Source: Sarcocystis neurona (taxonomy: Eukaryota; Apicomplexa; Conoidasida; Eucoccidiorida; Sarcocystidae). From it: a stretch of DNA of 64,000 nt. Position numbers and translations under genes: made by a program. The notes beneath the pieces are model-generated. The model did no database searches and was not told the DNA's origin. It saw only the letters and a list, made by a program, of their open reading frames with translations. Positions 28,701 through 41,499 of this stretch are shown here, piece by piece; position 1 is the first letter of the stretch, and each line of letters opens with the position of its first letter. The DNA lies in assembly GCA_000727475.1 (NCBI GenBank), contig KL647288.1:11135870-11199869 (forward strand), in the 5' to 3' direction.

Positions 28701-30365
28701 ACTAGTACTCGCAGATGAAGCATAATTTGCCACACGACGCACAAATGGAGACGGTCCGCAACGAAGTGACTTTTTGAAATCTCAACACACGAGAAGTCAG
28801 GCCCACGACGAAATGGTTCCGCGAACGGCCAGAGAAAGCGTTGTTTGCAGTCAACTGAAGAGGAATCATCTGTGCCGAGGGAAGCAACTCCTGAAATTTG
28901 ACTGCAACTTTTAAAGAAAGGATGTTTCTTTTGAACCACACGCGTCATTCCTCAACATGCCACTTTTTCAGCAGAGCTAAACGGACGAGCTGTTTTGATC
29001 TATCAGTACGAAACTGCGTGCCTTTGGAAGCATCCGCTCATCACAGCTTGATGGCTGCGCATAAACGTGAGCAGGCGGGCGCCTGAGAATTTTTGGAAAA
29101 GCGAATGTAATTAAGCTTTCTTGCGGATACGTATGTGTGGTCGGATTTATTCCCTTTTGAAGCCAGTTGTCATTCACTTGTCTATACCGCTTTTGAAATG
29201 AGTGCACGAAGTAAGTCTGGTTATTAGTAATCTATTATCATATAATTCATGCAACAAAGTATATGTATATATGTTTGTATGCGTGCTCACATCAAACGCC
29301 ATCCACACAAACGAATACGTAACAGCGTACCTACGTACTTGAAGGATCTACGTATAGATAGATGAATCCACGTACGTACCCATGTATTATAAATGGCTAT
29401 ACGTGTAATATATCTATATATATATATATGTACATACATATATATATGTGTATATATATATAATATATATATTTTTTTTCGTACGCTTGTCTGATCTCAC
29501 GCGTAGACGCATACACGTGCACGCGTGGTGTTCACTATGTGCAGCGTTGCTCCACGGGCGTGCAGTAAATCGAAAGCAGAAGCGTCATATACGCTTCTTG
29601 GTAGTACCAGTGGAGACGTATACTTTCTATTCGTCTGTATGCGTATCAACGCTTGTGCATATGGTCATGCTTTTAACAATCACTCAGCAGTGGATGTTTA
29701 TTCCAAGCGTGTCACCACTCGCAGCTGGTCCTGCCAAGTTCGCTCACTACATCTGTAAACATGCCACATTTTTCTGTCCACAAGATACTTGCACGGTATA
29801 TATATGTATATATAGATGGATAGATAGATAGATATGTAAACACTTCAAACCTGTCCGTCCACTACCGCCACATGTGTGTAATATAAGCACCACAAGGTCC
29901 ACTTGTGTACGCGTCGAGCCGGTAAAACTGGACAGCGGATTCCATCGTAACCTAGAGCCAAACCCCCTCTGAAGAACAACCACAACGAGTCGGCTGATCT
30001 GTAGGTACTGCTGTACCGATCATTTGGGGTCCTCCGTACGGGACGCGTATGAGAGATGTACGCGGCACGTACACACGCCAGCGCGCGTATACGTAGCAAA
30101 AGGCGTGTGCGTAACTACGTAGGTATTGACGTTTGGTGGCAACATAGGGACGTATATACCCTCGTACAAGTAATGCTTGCATCCATGCGTATACCCAAGT
30201 AGCCACACGCGCAAATGCTGACACCACAGGGATACACCTTGAGCGATATTATAAGTGCATCATATGTCTAGTGTGATTCTAGGCCTGCACACGTGTACGA
30301 TATCTGCAGGCCGTACCAGTTGCTCATCACAACAGGGGCAACCCTTGTGTGCGTAACTCGGGTAC
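25708..30365. other. Spacer with no confidently assigned gene
   Basis: Several mid-sized open frames exist. Examples are a plus-strand stretch encoding LDEKSEGRVEEKSQ near 28405-28450 and an overlapping one ending near 28685, and a minus-strand ATG at 26558 starting MSGEVWYAQLGNYTQG. None can be joined into a gene or matched to a family. TA repeats are frequent (27037-27050, 27524-27549, 29412-29470), with a GATA-type run at 29815-29832. The 3' ends of the flanking plus- and minus-strand genes should converge here. Confidence 0.4.
29405..29475 (+). repeat. Compound TA/TACA microsatellite
   Basis: Three TA blocks separated by TGTACATACA-like spacers and closed by an eight-T run, with TA steps over nearly the whole 70 bases. 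It lies in spacer DNA. Confidence 0.9.
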
Positions 30366-31312
30366 CTTGTAAAGAACCGCCCGTCTTCATTACATGGAAG
30401 ATTACTGCTACCGCTAAGTACATGTACCTATACATACTACGTGTATACACACATTTTACTGCATACGTTACCGACACGTGTGCGCAGCGGACCCGTCTCA
30501 GCCAAGGGTGGGAAGTTCTCAGTCCTGCACGAACCTTTGATGCAGTCTAATCTACTAATTCGTGGCACGTTAACCAAACGGAATGAACTGAAAATGCATG
30601 GAAATGTCACAGAAGTCACACCACGCGCACGACAGTTTCCAAACTTCGCGAATATACGCAGCAACTCGCCCAACGCGCCAGCGCTGTACATTTGTAGTGC
30701 AGCGTACGCACACGCGTATGTCCTTGACGTATACGAGGATTCAAGTGCACCACTATGCACATCTTCCTCTAAACTGGCGCTAACAAAGTAATATATTTAC
30801 GTAAGACTCATGCGTTACAAAATTTAGGAGCCGGATTCCTGGCCGCCTTCTCGACAGGCCTGTAGGGCGCCAGGGTGACATGCAACACACCGAGAAGACC
30901 TCATCACGTGATTCCTACAGAGCTGTTCACGTGCCTTCTGGAAGAGTTGCACATATGTACAACATATAGTTGAGTGTGCGTTGTTCATACCTACGTAACT
31001 GAACGTACACGTGTATGTGTATAATAAGCAGAGAGACCGTCAACGCATGCCACGGAAACCACTCCCGTAATTTAACGAGTATATACACAGGTTTACGTAT
31101 GCATTCGTAGAGGTGCCCATACAGGTGCGTACGTATTATAGCTACATAGAGTGATGTCGCACGACACAATACATACACAGTGCGTCCTGCATTCAAGAAT
31201 TGCACATACGGCCTTTACACGTACATACGCATCATGTTATACACCTACAACTGTCTAAGTATTTATCTATGTATCTACCCTTCTCTCTCTCTCTGTATCC
31301 CTCTTTGTTGCC

Positions 31313-31349
<37 letters not shown>

Positions 31350-34300
31350 CATGCACACACGTATACTTATTACTCGCGCAAAAGCACATAGCACTTTTTG
31401 ATCCCGAACAACGGCACGCAACGTCAACAATGGCTTGCCACGTGACCGCCTCGCTACCTCCGCTCTGTCGCACATTGGAGAGACAAGCGACTAAGCGTTT
31501 CCGCACCAGCAAGGCCTTTTCCTCAGGCCTGTGTGTGTGTTTACTCAGTTGTGCGATACACACGGGAGAACTTCGGGGAAGGTTTGGGAGACTCGAACTC
31601 GAAATTTACTAGGAAAGACTTGGTTTTGCAGAAGGTCAATAGCTTCCAGAATGCAACGGGCCACGCGAACCACCTTAAAAACTCCCATGGAAATATAGTC
31701 ACCGTCGAAAGGAAAGTCTACATTCTGCAAACGCTTCGATGACTTCGGCGAAATACGGCTCGTCCAGCACAGTATAGGCGCTCTTCAGCAGCAACTGCAG
31801 AAATACGACGTGGACAGCAACAGTCATTGAGCTGAAAAAGGCTAACCGTCACGAATAGCAGCAACAGTGTGAATGGTGTTGTCTTAACCCGCATATATGA
31901 GGAGTGCACAAGTGCGTCTATTCGCGCACGAAATGAAAAGATGGTGGACTTACGTGCACGCGTAATCGTAAACATATATGTAAGAATGCCTTTATACAGA
32001 GATACACAGGCACACGTGTGTACAGTAGTGAGACACGTCTGTATACAGCTGCCTGTCGGAGAAGGGACGAGAGTGGTTCTCTCAGTTTCTTGAACACGTC
32101 TCGGTTTCTTTCGTCTCTACAGTCTCCTTATATTATTGCTACAAGACTCCCCAGCAAAGGCGGCGTAGGTGCATAACATGGTCAGGCGCGTATTTATATA
32201 ATACTTACACTTACACGCAGGCAGGTACCCATACAAGGATACACCCGGGTAACTTCGCCACCCCGCCGATACATGACTCAGCGTGCCCCGGTCCTCTGGG
32301 ACAAACAGTGCGGCGCGCACACGCGTCAGCTGAGGGAATAAGAAGTATTTGCTTCTCTCCTCCTACCCCTGCGCCGTGTGAAAAGCACAGCTACCATCTC
32401 GCCTTCTCTTTTTGCTTGAATACATAACACAGGCAGATCTCTTTGCCCGTCGCAAAGCTGCCAATCCAGCCCCGCCAGACACCTGACGCCTGGACTAGAT
32501 ATTAACATTCATAGCTGCTTACATCCTCTCTAACCTCCCTGCCGGACTTTTTTTCCTTTATTTCATGTGCAACAGTAGACATATGAGTTAGCCGACGTCA
32601 ACGGAAGAACACTTCCCTGCAGCGACCAGTTCGCGTGATTGTTTTGTTACACCACCATTTTTTGTCCTTCCTTCTTCCGTCGTGACCTGCCTTGATCCAC
32701 CGACGTCCTGGTGGCCTCTGACTTTTGATGTTGCCGTATGCCTTTCTGGTTCCCCGTCCCACAACACCGGCTCCACCGATCAGTCTCGCTGCCCCTTTCC
32801 TCATCTTTTTCCTGTACTGACACACGCGTTTAAATTGTCCCTGGACTCGTATCTTTAACTTTCTCACACACTCGTCAACATGTACTCGCTGTGCTGTCTC
32901 TTCCTTTATCTTCTGTCCCCTCGTCTCCTTTTGCTCTTTACTAAGTCTAGAGCTCTGTGGCTTGATGCTTTCTTTGTTCTCGTTCGTCCTGACGTATCCG
33001 TGCGTATGCCTGCACGGCAAAGCGTGTAGTTTCTTGTGTCTCTTTCGCTGGTATGACATGGCGCCTTTTTGCTGCTACTACATTTTTCGTGATTCTCTTC
33101 CTCGTCTTCCTGCTGGGAAGTGTGAGTTTTACACCTCCGTTTCCTGCTCTCTCATCGTTCGCTTCCCACAACTTCCTTCTTACTTGAGTAACTTGAGAAG
33201 TAGCTTCACTCTGTTGTCACTCCTGTTTTGCGTTCTTCGGTAATCATCCTCTTTTCTTCTCTTTTTTCCAGGTCCTTTCCAGCGAGAAGCTGCTTTCTTT
33301 GAACAACTCTTCAACCTCGGTGCTCAGTTCTACAGATACTTTCAAGAAAAGCTGCTTTCTTTGAACAACTCTTCAACCCCGGTGCTCAGTTCCACAGATA
33401 CTTCCCTCTGAAACCTTTGTCAGATAGCCGTCCTTTTCCGCGCACCTAATTTGCTCCCGTTTGTCGTCATTTTCTTCTCTCTGTGAGGAAGTTTGACTGC
33501 TTCCTCACTAAATCGCCACGTCTCCTTTTCTGGTCTCCGTAGTACCTATTTCCGTTTATAGCTTTTTCTACCGTCGCACACGTTCCCCTTTTGCCTGCTC
33601 GAAGTTCTCACCTACACACTCTTTCAGTAAATCCGTTCTCCGCATAAGCATCTTCCTCCACTCCAGCAAATATTTAGTTTCCGCTTCCCACTGTCCCCAC
33701 TTTATCCCTCTCTGCAGTTCTTTTCTACCAACACGTCTTCACCTTCTGTTCGTTGTCTCTATTGTTGATTTTCTATTCTCACCCTTCTTCCTGTAACCGC
33801 ACAACTATACCTTATCTCACATTTCATCTTCGGCTGTCCAAAGGCTTCTTTCTCTGACGACATAATATATAAGACTACAAATGTAAGCACGTGGACTGAG
33901 ATATATATATATATATATACACACATATGTATATAGACATGACACTACAAATAGAAGTGTACGGAATTTTTAGGACCCACATCTTTTTTTCATTGCCTTT
34001 CTCTCCATGCTAAGTCTCGTTCTTTTCTATGTCTACTGTCTGCCGCTTCTTAGCTTGACCCTCTTTCTCGTTGTATATCTGTAGAAGCTGCCGCACACAG
34101 GCAGGTTTTGCTGGGTTGTTCTTCTTCGCCTTCTTTCCACGTACCTTTGCAGGACGAATAAGACGGCAAGACGTCTCTCCAGGAGCATCTGCCAAAAAAA
34201 GGTTCCTCCCCAGTTGTAAAGCCGTGCCTATGTCTGATTCGTCTACCGCAATCCCAGCCTACACACAAGCATCCAGAATATTCGGCTGCATTCCATTTGC

Positions 34301-37300
34301 CTTTCCCCTTCTCATGACTACGGAACAAGAGAAAGTGACACCTCTACAATTCTTCGTTTTAACAGCGCAGGTGGACAGATGTGTGTGCTTGTAGAGGGTA
34401 TACACGTATATATGTATATTCAGGCAACACTGGAGGAGATGGCACCTAATGTGGGAAGCCCTGCCCGCAAGTCTCTGTCATTCAACGCAAGTAGAGCGTA
34501 AAAACACACATGTGTAGTGTAAAGGTGTCCACATAGTCGCCCCCCTTCGGGTGACCCACGAACCAGAGAGAGACACAAATACACAAACGACTTATACAAA
34601 TCCATGTATGTGCACGTACAAGTTCATACGGATGACTGATTTACCAGCTTGCACATAGACAACTATTTGTACACCTCAGTTCATAGGGAAGAACGGGTTG
34701 CTTCTGGGCATATATATATGTATGCATGTGTGCCTCTAGAGAGACCACTGCAAAGCAGGTGCGGCCTCAAACGAAAGGGCAGTGCCAGACCTGCTCTCGT
34801 TATCCACGTTTAGCCCGAGAACAGATCCCCTTCAGTTGACCGTCCATTTCAAGATGTCGAGGTCGTTAAACGCGATGCGGACTGGCACGTACTAAGCGAG
34901 ACAACACGGTTACATACTTACTTGTATATATGTGTATGCATAATCAAAGACAATCGGCGGAAAGATATCTGAAAACATAAGGATACATACATATAAGTAT
35001 CCACATATACACGTGGATGTATCACTCCGCACGAGTAATCATCGAGATGAAAAGATCACGTGTGTGTTGTGTTTAGTACGTGTGTAGAGACAACACTTCC
35101 GTGAAAAAGGTCAGTTCGTTTGTGGCTTTGGTTAATTTGAATACGGAAGCTTAATATTTTTATAAGTGCTACTCCGAAAGGTGTTCTCTAGAGTTTTAGT
35201 CAGTAGTCGAGTAGTATAAACACTTTTGTTCACTCTTCGTTTGCAGCGTAAAAAATGCTTTCCTGGCACTTGTTGTCGACAACAGATCGCTAGCACTCTG
35301 CGTCAGCACTTCTCAATGGTCCACGCGAATACGCAGCTATTCAGCGTAGCTTCTCTGCCACACACCGTCAGACCAGCCGTCGGCCACACACATGCTTACT
35401 TACACGTGTAAGCGCTGGAGGCATAAATACATTTCTGTAGAAAACGTTTCAACGCCTGTGTACACATACGCGCATATTTATCCGATAGTCTCAGCAAAAA
35501 TTACAGTTGCGCACTGCGTATGTGATACTGTCAAAAATTCCCCTGTGTCGTTACTCCACGTAGGTGTGTATACTTATATGTATATCTGTATGTATATGTT
35601 TTCGAATTTACTGGCCTGGGCAGTCTGTATAGTGATGCTTGGCCGAGCACGACCAGCTTCGTGTTACAATTCTGAGTAAAATATTCGCCGTCACCTTCTT
35701 CATCTTACCTCTGATCTGCTAAAAGTTTCCTACACGGGCAGAGAGTACTCACACGGGATACGCGTAAGTGAAAAAATTAACGGCAGACGTTGTACGTACA
35801 CGTATTTGCAGACGATGATATATACCACACATGTGTAGTACTCTTGTCTTCCGCAACTGCTTTGACATTCTCGTTGTGCGGGAATACCGGTTACACAAAG
35901 ACACACCAGGGTGACAAGTTCCTCGAGGGGTTGCATGTTGCGTTCCGGTGGGGCTACGCTTTTGATTTTCTTCACGATCTTCTTCAACTGCGTGTCAGAA
36001 CAGAGAACTCTATAGCCTTTCTCAGTCTCTTTATTATACGGCGCTACTACCCCGAGGCCTGCGGAATCACAAGGTGAGACACACAAACTGTCAAGAATAT
36101 AGTAAGGAGAACAATAACAAACACAAGCAAGTCTCTTCACTTAGACGAAAGGGGGAAAACTCTTCAAGGATTCACTTGAAGAGTTGTATCCAGACACAAA
36201 ACAGGCTCCAGGTGTCCAGACACAGAACACGTGCCAGGCCAAGAATAATTCAGTCTACAAGGTACTCCGGGGATAACGGGTCAGATAAAACTGAGGTTCA
36301 TGTCATCGGACTTTATCAGCACTCTCTGCAGTTCATCAAGTAGCGACGGAGTGCTGCTGGTGTACACGTCCTTTCACGAATGACGCGCACGGACAGACGT
36401 CTGTACATTAGGCAGCTACGTACGAAAGGAGAGGTAGACACTTACGTACAAGCGTACAGGTGATCTAAATGTGCCTATGTTCGTGTACATCTATATTGAT
36501 ACGTAGACGGATAGAGGCTCTCTTATATGGACTGCATATACAGCGCTTTGCAGACGATGACATTTTACGTGTTACGCGTTATCGTGATAATGGGGCCCTT
36601 AACAGCTCCTCGGAGCAAGAATGCATACGCCTAGAGGTGCGCATCACACAAATTCAAGCAGGAAGGCTGCGGTGTCCATACACCCCGTGAAACCAAGGCG
36701 CGTGCAAGGACAGCACGAATCTCTGTGGAATCATTCCGTTTCAAACAGCAGGTGGCACATATGTGCAGGAGAGGTCTGAATATAGCTCCTCATACGGTGC
36801 ACTGTTCCCCCAAAGCGTGAAGGAGAACGCGCTTGCGCCAACAGCAGAGGTGCCGCTACTGCAGGTGTACATACACCCCAGTGTACAGAGGGAGAGAGGA
36901 CTTCACAGAACAATAAGAATTACGAATGCATTTTGTGCCAGGTCGGGTTAACATTGACGCAACAAACCCTCCTACAAGTGCCCGAGAGACAGAGAATTCA
37001 CTGCGAAGAAATGGAACAGACACGACATCACATACATATATAAAAATGTACGATTGTATACAAACGGATCTGTACACGTCAGCCACATACAGCATTAGGA
37101 GTAATTGTACGCGGTTCTACATACATATATATATATGTATATATGTATAAATGACGTCATAAAAACGGCGCCTCAACTACATGGAAATTTAAACGTAGTT
37201 GTACGCGTCGAAATTTCAGTGGAAGTCCATGAAAGTTCGCTCGTGTAATTGTGGCAGTAAAGACATCGGCGACTTCGAGCAGGATTTGGGACAGCACGCG

Positions 37301-38081
37301 CACACTGGTACACCTCTCTTATACACTTCCACCTAAAGAGAGAGACAAAAAGAAACGGAGAGAGAGAAACATATCAAAATCTCCGAAAGTCAGCAGCGCC
37401 TTTGCGCTGTCGGTCTCACGTAGGCCATCTCACCCAAAGCGATGGTCTCCTTCTACCCGCAAGACAGTCTCATAATCGATACCTCCGAGTTTCCTACCAC
37501 ATACAAGCATACAACATGTGCGTATGTATGCATACACACGTAAGTCCAGAAAGAAGACACATATATATATGTATATATATCACACGTGTGTACAGACGTG
37601 TGATTCATATCTATACGCCGTGTCTCCGCGTCACGCGAGGCTACGCAACCCTGCGCAGTAGCAGCGTCCACCGACGTCCTTCACACGCACAAAAGCAAAC
37701 GTCACTCGCAACGTACAAAGATCTCATTTTTTCCTGACAAGTGCGCCCCGAACGACGCTGCTTGTAGTACGGGGCCTAGCAATACTGCCTCTACGTCTGC
37801 TGCGTGCTATCGCATCCTACCGGTGCTGCTACTTTTGCTGTTGAAGTAGGTTTCGTTTGCAAGCCAAGTAGCCCTGACAGACTTCCTCTTCAGTGACGTA
37901 GCTCGCCTCGCACCTGAGAAATCGGAGCAAACAGATACCTTGGCACGCCACCGGTGCCACCGACGCGTGTTTTCTTCAATTCTGCGAAGGCCGTCTGCTA
38001 CTGCACACCCGCCTGTCCACGCCAACAGTTCCTGTTGCAGACGTCTACACGAAAGCAGCGGCACAGGCGCAGAAGTCACTT
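30366..38081 (-). CDS. Candidate multi-exon gene, helix-rich protein of unknown function
   Basis: Minus-strand candidate exons, in transcript order: 38081-37939 (RRLQQELLAWTGGCAVADGL), 36058-35907 (SDTQLKKIVKKIKSVAPPER), 34258-34145 (SDIGTALQLGRNLFLADAPG), 31794-31703 (LLLKSAYTVLDEPYFAEVIE), 31528-31367 (LVACLSNVRQSGGSEAVTWQ), 30683-30622 (ALGELLRIFAKFGNCRAR) and 30404-30366 (FHVMKTGGSLQ). From the second exon onward every AG/GT pair and phase agrees (0, 0, 2, 2, 1, 1). The first exon ends in phase 0 while the second needs phase 1, so an exon is missing between them or it belongs elsewhere. The helical pieces weakly recall apicomplexan helical-repeat (RAP/HPR-type) organellar proteins, but no signature is present. 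Neither the start nor the stop is identified. Overlapping plus-strand frames and a plus-oriented pyrimidine tract at 33420-34160 weaken the model. Confidence 0.35.
31282..31350 (+). repeat. CT then TA compound microsatellite
   Basis: Short TCTCTC blocks from 31282, then an uninterrupted (CT)n at about 31312-31332 that switches directly to (AT)n up to 31350. It lies just beyond the last codons of candidate exon 31528-31367. Confidence 0.9.
33287..33410 (+). repeat. 62-bp direct tandem duplication
   Basis: Two adjacent copies, 33287-33348 and 33349-33410, differ at only a few positions. They start AAGCTGCTTTCTTTGAAC. Because 62 is not a multiple of three, any frame through both copies is shifted in the second. 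A pyrimidine-rich acceptor-like CAG at 33269-33271 lies just before copy 1, so copy 1 may once have been a plus-strand exon (FQREAAFFEQLFNLGAQF); this is not proven. Confidence 0.85.
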
Positions 38082-38559
38082 CTGCTTCATTCGTCAGGTA
38101 TTCATATAGACGAAGGAGTGGAGAAGGAGAGAAGAAACAACAGGCGCGTCAGTAAATAAGTAGGTGGATGCGTCGACAGCAGACTGGATAGTTGTAGAGA
38201 GGAGAAACAGTAGACGCGTACGTGAATAGTATTGACCACAGAGAGATGTGTGTACAGATAGTGACAGACTGTATGAGCGAGATGTGAGTTATTGTAGATC
38301 TTTTGGTGAAATAAATCTGAAAAACCGTGAGTACTTCTATTCGAGAGGAAAAGTCCGTTACGAGCGAGTCGCTGGGACGGACACAAGGAGCAGTAGACAC
38401 GCCTTTTTGCAGCCCTCGCCCGTACCCTGCCGGTACTCCAGGCAGCGTACTCTGCAAGGAGGCGCGTGTGTGAGAGAGTAGAGAGCAGCAGCAGTTGTCA
38501 TCCCGTAGCTGTCGTAGGAACAGGCAGCTGCAGCACGAGTCACGGCAGCCACAGCAGGA

Positions 38560-38600
38560 GCACCAGTTACTGGAGCAGCAGCAGCAGCAGCAGCGGCATC
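38560..38600 (+). repeat. CAG triplet run
   Basis: A short imperfect CAG/GCA repeat that would encode Gln on the plus strand or Ala on the minus strand. Both strands keep an open frame here (a Gln-rich one on plus to 38701, an Ala-rich one on minus to 38358), so coding status cannot be decided. Confidence 0.7.
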
Positions 38601-38906
38601 AGGTAGAACGTAGCCAGTGCGTCGGTAGCGGCAGTTCTACCAGTTGGCATACTTCATATGCAGTACCGTCTACACCCGGGCCCCCGCAATGCGGGTGGTA
38701 GTGGCTCAGCAGCAGCACTGGAAAGGCGCGTGTGTCAAGTTGAAGTGTACGTACACCCAGCAGCGAGAAGACTGAGCGAAGTTGCACACGGATTTTAACA
38801 GGACAGGAGCCGACTGCGTATTTTCCTTCTCATATAAAGTATATGAACGTCGTCTCGTCGTACGTGCAGACGGCAGCAGCCGCACGTGCAGGGATCCACG
38901 TCGGAC

Positions 38907-41497
38907 TTACACGGCTTCTGCTACAACAGAACAGGATATATCCTCCTCTTCTGCCGCTAGAGGCACGCTCGTGGGGGAAGCGGGTGAGGCTGCTCCTACT
39001 GCACGTTTGTTGCGATGTTGCTTCTCCTCTTTCGTATTCGGCTGCTGCCTCTGCTCAGGGCCTTTCCGATGTGTTGCTTTTCTGTTCACGTACGCGGCTG
39101 CCCCTTGATTGGCGCCTATTATAGCCTGGCAATGAAGAAGAACTGCAGCCAAGAGAAGCGGAATTTCTTTCTGCGTTTCCTCGTGCGTTCCACGTGCTCC
39201 CCCTGTCTTCCGTTGTTGACCCTGTTTCCCCATCAGTCTCTTATTTGAAGACTCTGTCTCCCCACAACTGCTTCCACCTTTGTCTTCTTCCTCTGCTGCT
39301 GGATCCTTCTTTGATCGTTCAGCGCGGTTTCTTAGCTCCTGTTCTTTGTCAGCATTCTGCGAACCTTCGCGCGGTTCTTCTCTTGTTGCGCGCGTGTGAA
39401 GTGGCGCGTCCGTTTCCTCATTGCTGTGCTTCCTCGGTGCGGTTGCGCGAGCTGTCTTGCTTCCGCGCTGCTTAGACGGTGCTGTGGTTCCTTCGGTTGA
39501 CACTGCCTTTCCCGTTGCTGCTGTGAACGCTTCGCTGCTGCAAGCTGCAGCGACCACCGAAAATGCGGGCCCCTCGGAAGGAGCATTTGCCACCACAGCA
39601 TGCGGAATTTCCTCTTCTTTATCGCGGAACAAACAGAAGTGGTAGTCTGCTGGTACCTTCCATTTCCCTAACATCCAGTGCGCGGCTGCTACTCCTTTTG
39701 CTGCAGCCGCAGGCGGCTGATGGCTAAAGACCGCGTTACGGCTACTGCCAGCAGCGGTGGAGGGAAGCTTTCTTCTGTCTCCTGCCCTGTCCGAAGTAGA
39801 ATCAGCTGTTCTGAGGCCAACGGCAGCAGCTGCTGCGTCACGTGCAGGAGAAGGAAAAGATTGAGAAGCTGCAGCAGGAGGTGGAGTGCCAGAGTGGGGG
39901 CGGCCCCCAGGCGAGACGAGAGAGGAAGGAGATGCGGTCACGGAACTGCAGGCGGAGGTAGCTGCTGCGGCAGAGAACGGACCAGCAGACACAGGCTGCG
40001 GGCTACACGCACACATCACGGGCTGGCATTCAGGCATATCGTAAAAGCCGCGTGCATGTGCAAGCAAGGCACGCCTTCCAAGTGGCAAATCCCCAGCCAA
40101 CAAATCGTAAGGACCTGCACAAACTCGGCGCACACACAGAAGCAAGCAGTCTGCTCGGAGCTCTTCAAGCGGTCGACAAACATGACTTTTAAATCCTCCA
40201 CCACGCACATGCCCCCCCGCAGGTTCAAATACACGGTGTCAAATCCCGAGAGCTGGACAGGAAAAAGAGACCGACATATGGGTTTATGGCGTGGTACTAC
40301 CGATACGCAGATGAGCAGCAGCTATATGCGTACATCTTGCATCATATACGCTGACGTGTGTTCCCCGCGTGAATACGTGTGTGTGTGTGTGTGTGTATAT
40401 GATCGTATGAATGTGTGGGTGCGTGTGTGTTGTATTTTGCAATTTCCGCCCACCGTCTGACACCGTCGACTGTCCGCACTTCGCTTACTACTTCCCTTCA
40501 CGAGTGTTCCAATTTCCCGCAGCGCGTGATGACCGGATTTACTATGCAGTGGCTTGCACGCGAGGTCGTGCTCTGCGGATTGCCGCATTTTTACAGTTTC
40601 AACGTTCAGAAAGAGAATCGCAGGCGCACAAGCACCGTTGTGCCCGGCATACTATCCAACTTTCATTGCTCCTTCATGAGAACCAGAGAGAGTCGAGGAC
40701 AGCGGTAGCGCAGTCTCTACCTGTAAGACGAAGGCCGACACCGCATAAGGCATTACGTGGGTCTTGGGTAGCGCCTTCGCGAAACTCAGCAACCGTTTCC
40801 TTCGCTTGGAAATGTGGGATCCGACTGGCACGCCTTCGGGTATCTACGTATACGCAGCAGAACTTCCACAATTCAAAAAGTCCACAGCTGGTTCTTTCTT
40901 CCGTGGTAAGCGGGTCCGAAGCCTTCGCGTTTTCATTTTTTGCCAGAACAGTAGAGCTTCTTGAGGAACCGCAAGCCGCGACGGTGTCACTGGATGCAGC
41001 CATCTCAGCACCTGAGGTTTGCGAATTCACCGATTTCTCCAACGATCCCTCTTGTGTCTTCAGGGTTGCGCTCGTCACCGTCGGATGCCCCCCATACCTA
41101 CTGCCATCCCAGACTACCAGCGCAGCTTCCGCTTTCAGCAGTGGCGTCCACTTGGCAGCGAGTGCCGTGAGATCTGCAGGGGCACTGCCTGAGGCGGAAC
41201 TGTATTCTTCTGAACCAGTTGCCGCGATGACGTCTGACGGTACGTCGTGCGACGCAGCCCAAGATCCCTGGGCTAGGGATGTTTCTCTACCACCAGGAGT
41301 TCTGTCCTTTGCATCTTCAGATGCTGAGGCAATTTGTGAGCTGCTTCTTACTTGTTTCTTTGCCTTTCTATGTATTAAGCGGCTTCCTCTGTCACTGGTA
41401 TTTGGAGAAGCGCTCTCGAAATCCGGAGAAGGGCTCCGTGTGTCCGTGCGGCGCTGTTTTCGTGGCAGTGCCATCGTCAAACACCTCTCTCTACTTC
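38907..41497 (-). CDS. Tentative gene with long low-complexity exons, function unknown
   Basis: The minus strand has a frame open from 41497 to about 40870 (Ser/Ala/Thr-rich, with KWTPLLKAEAALVVWDGSRY). Next is a candidate exon from about 40255 to 40118 with a good acceptor (FDTVYLNLRGGMCVVEDLKV). Then a frame is open from about 40027 to a stop at 38907, which includes HWMLGKWKVPADYHFCLFRD followed by Glu/Lys/Ala-rich sequence. The middle and last parts are in different frames; a 92-base intron (about 40117-40028) would join them in phase 0. An overlapping frame that avoids this intron reads through LLAGDLPLGRRALLAHARGF, so the junction is unsettled. A further possible exon, DPPDADLCVSFYVDQNCGSD, lies near 41600-41740. 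The family is not recognised. It might be the 5' part of the candidate gene at 30366-38081. Confidence 0.35.
40377..40400 (+). repeat. GT microsatellite
   Basis: An uninterrupted (GT)n of about ten units followed by TATA, in the presumed intron between the first and second candidate exons of the tentative minus-strand gene. Confidence 0.9.
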
Positions 41498-41499
41498 TG

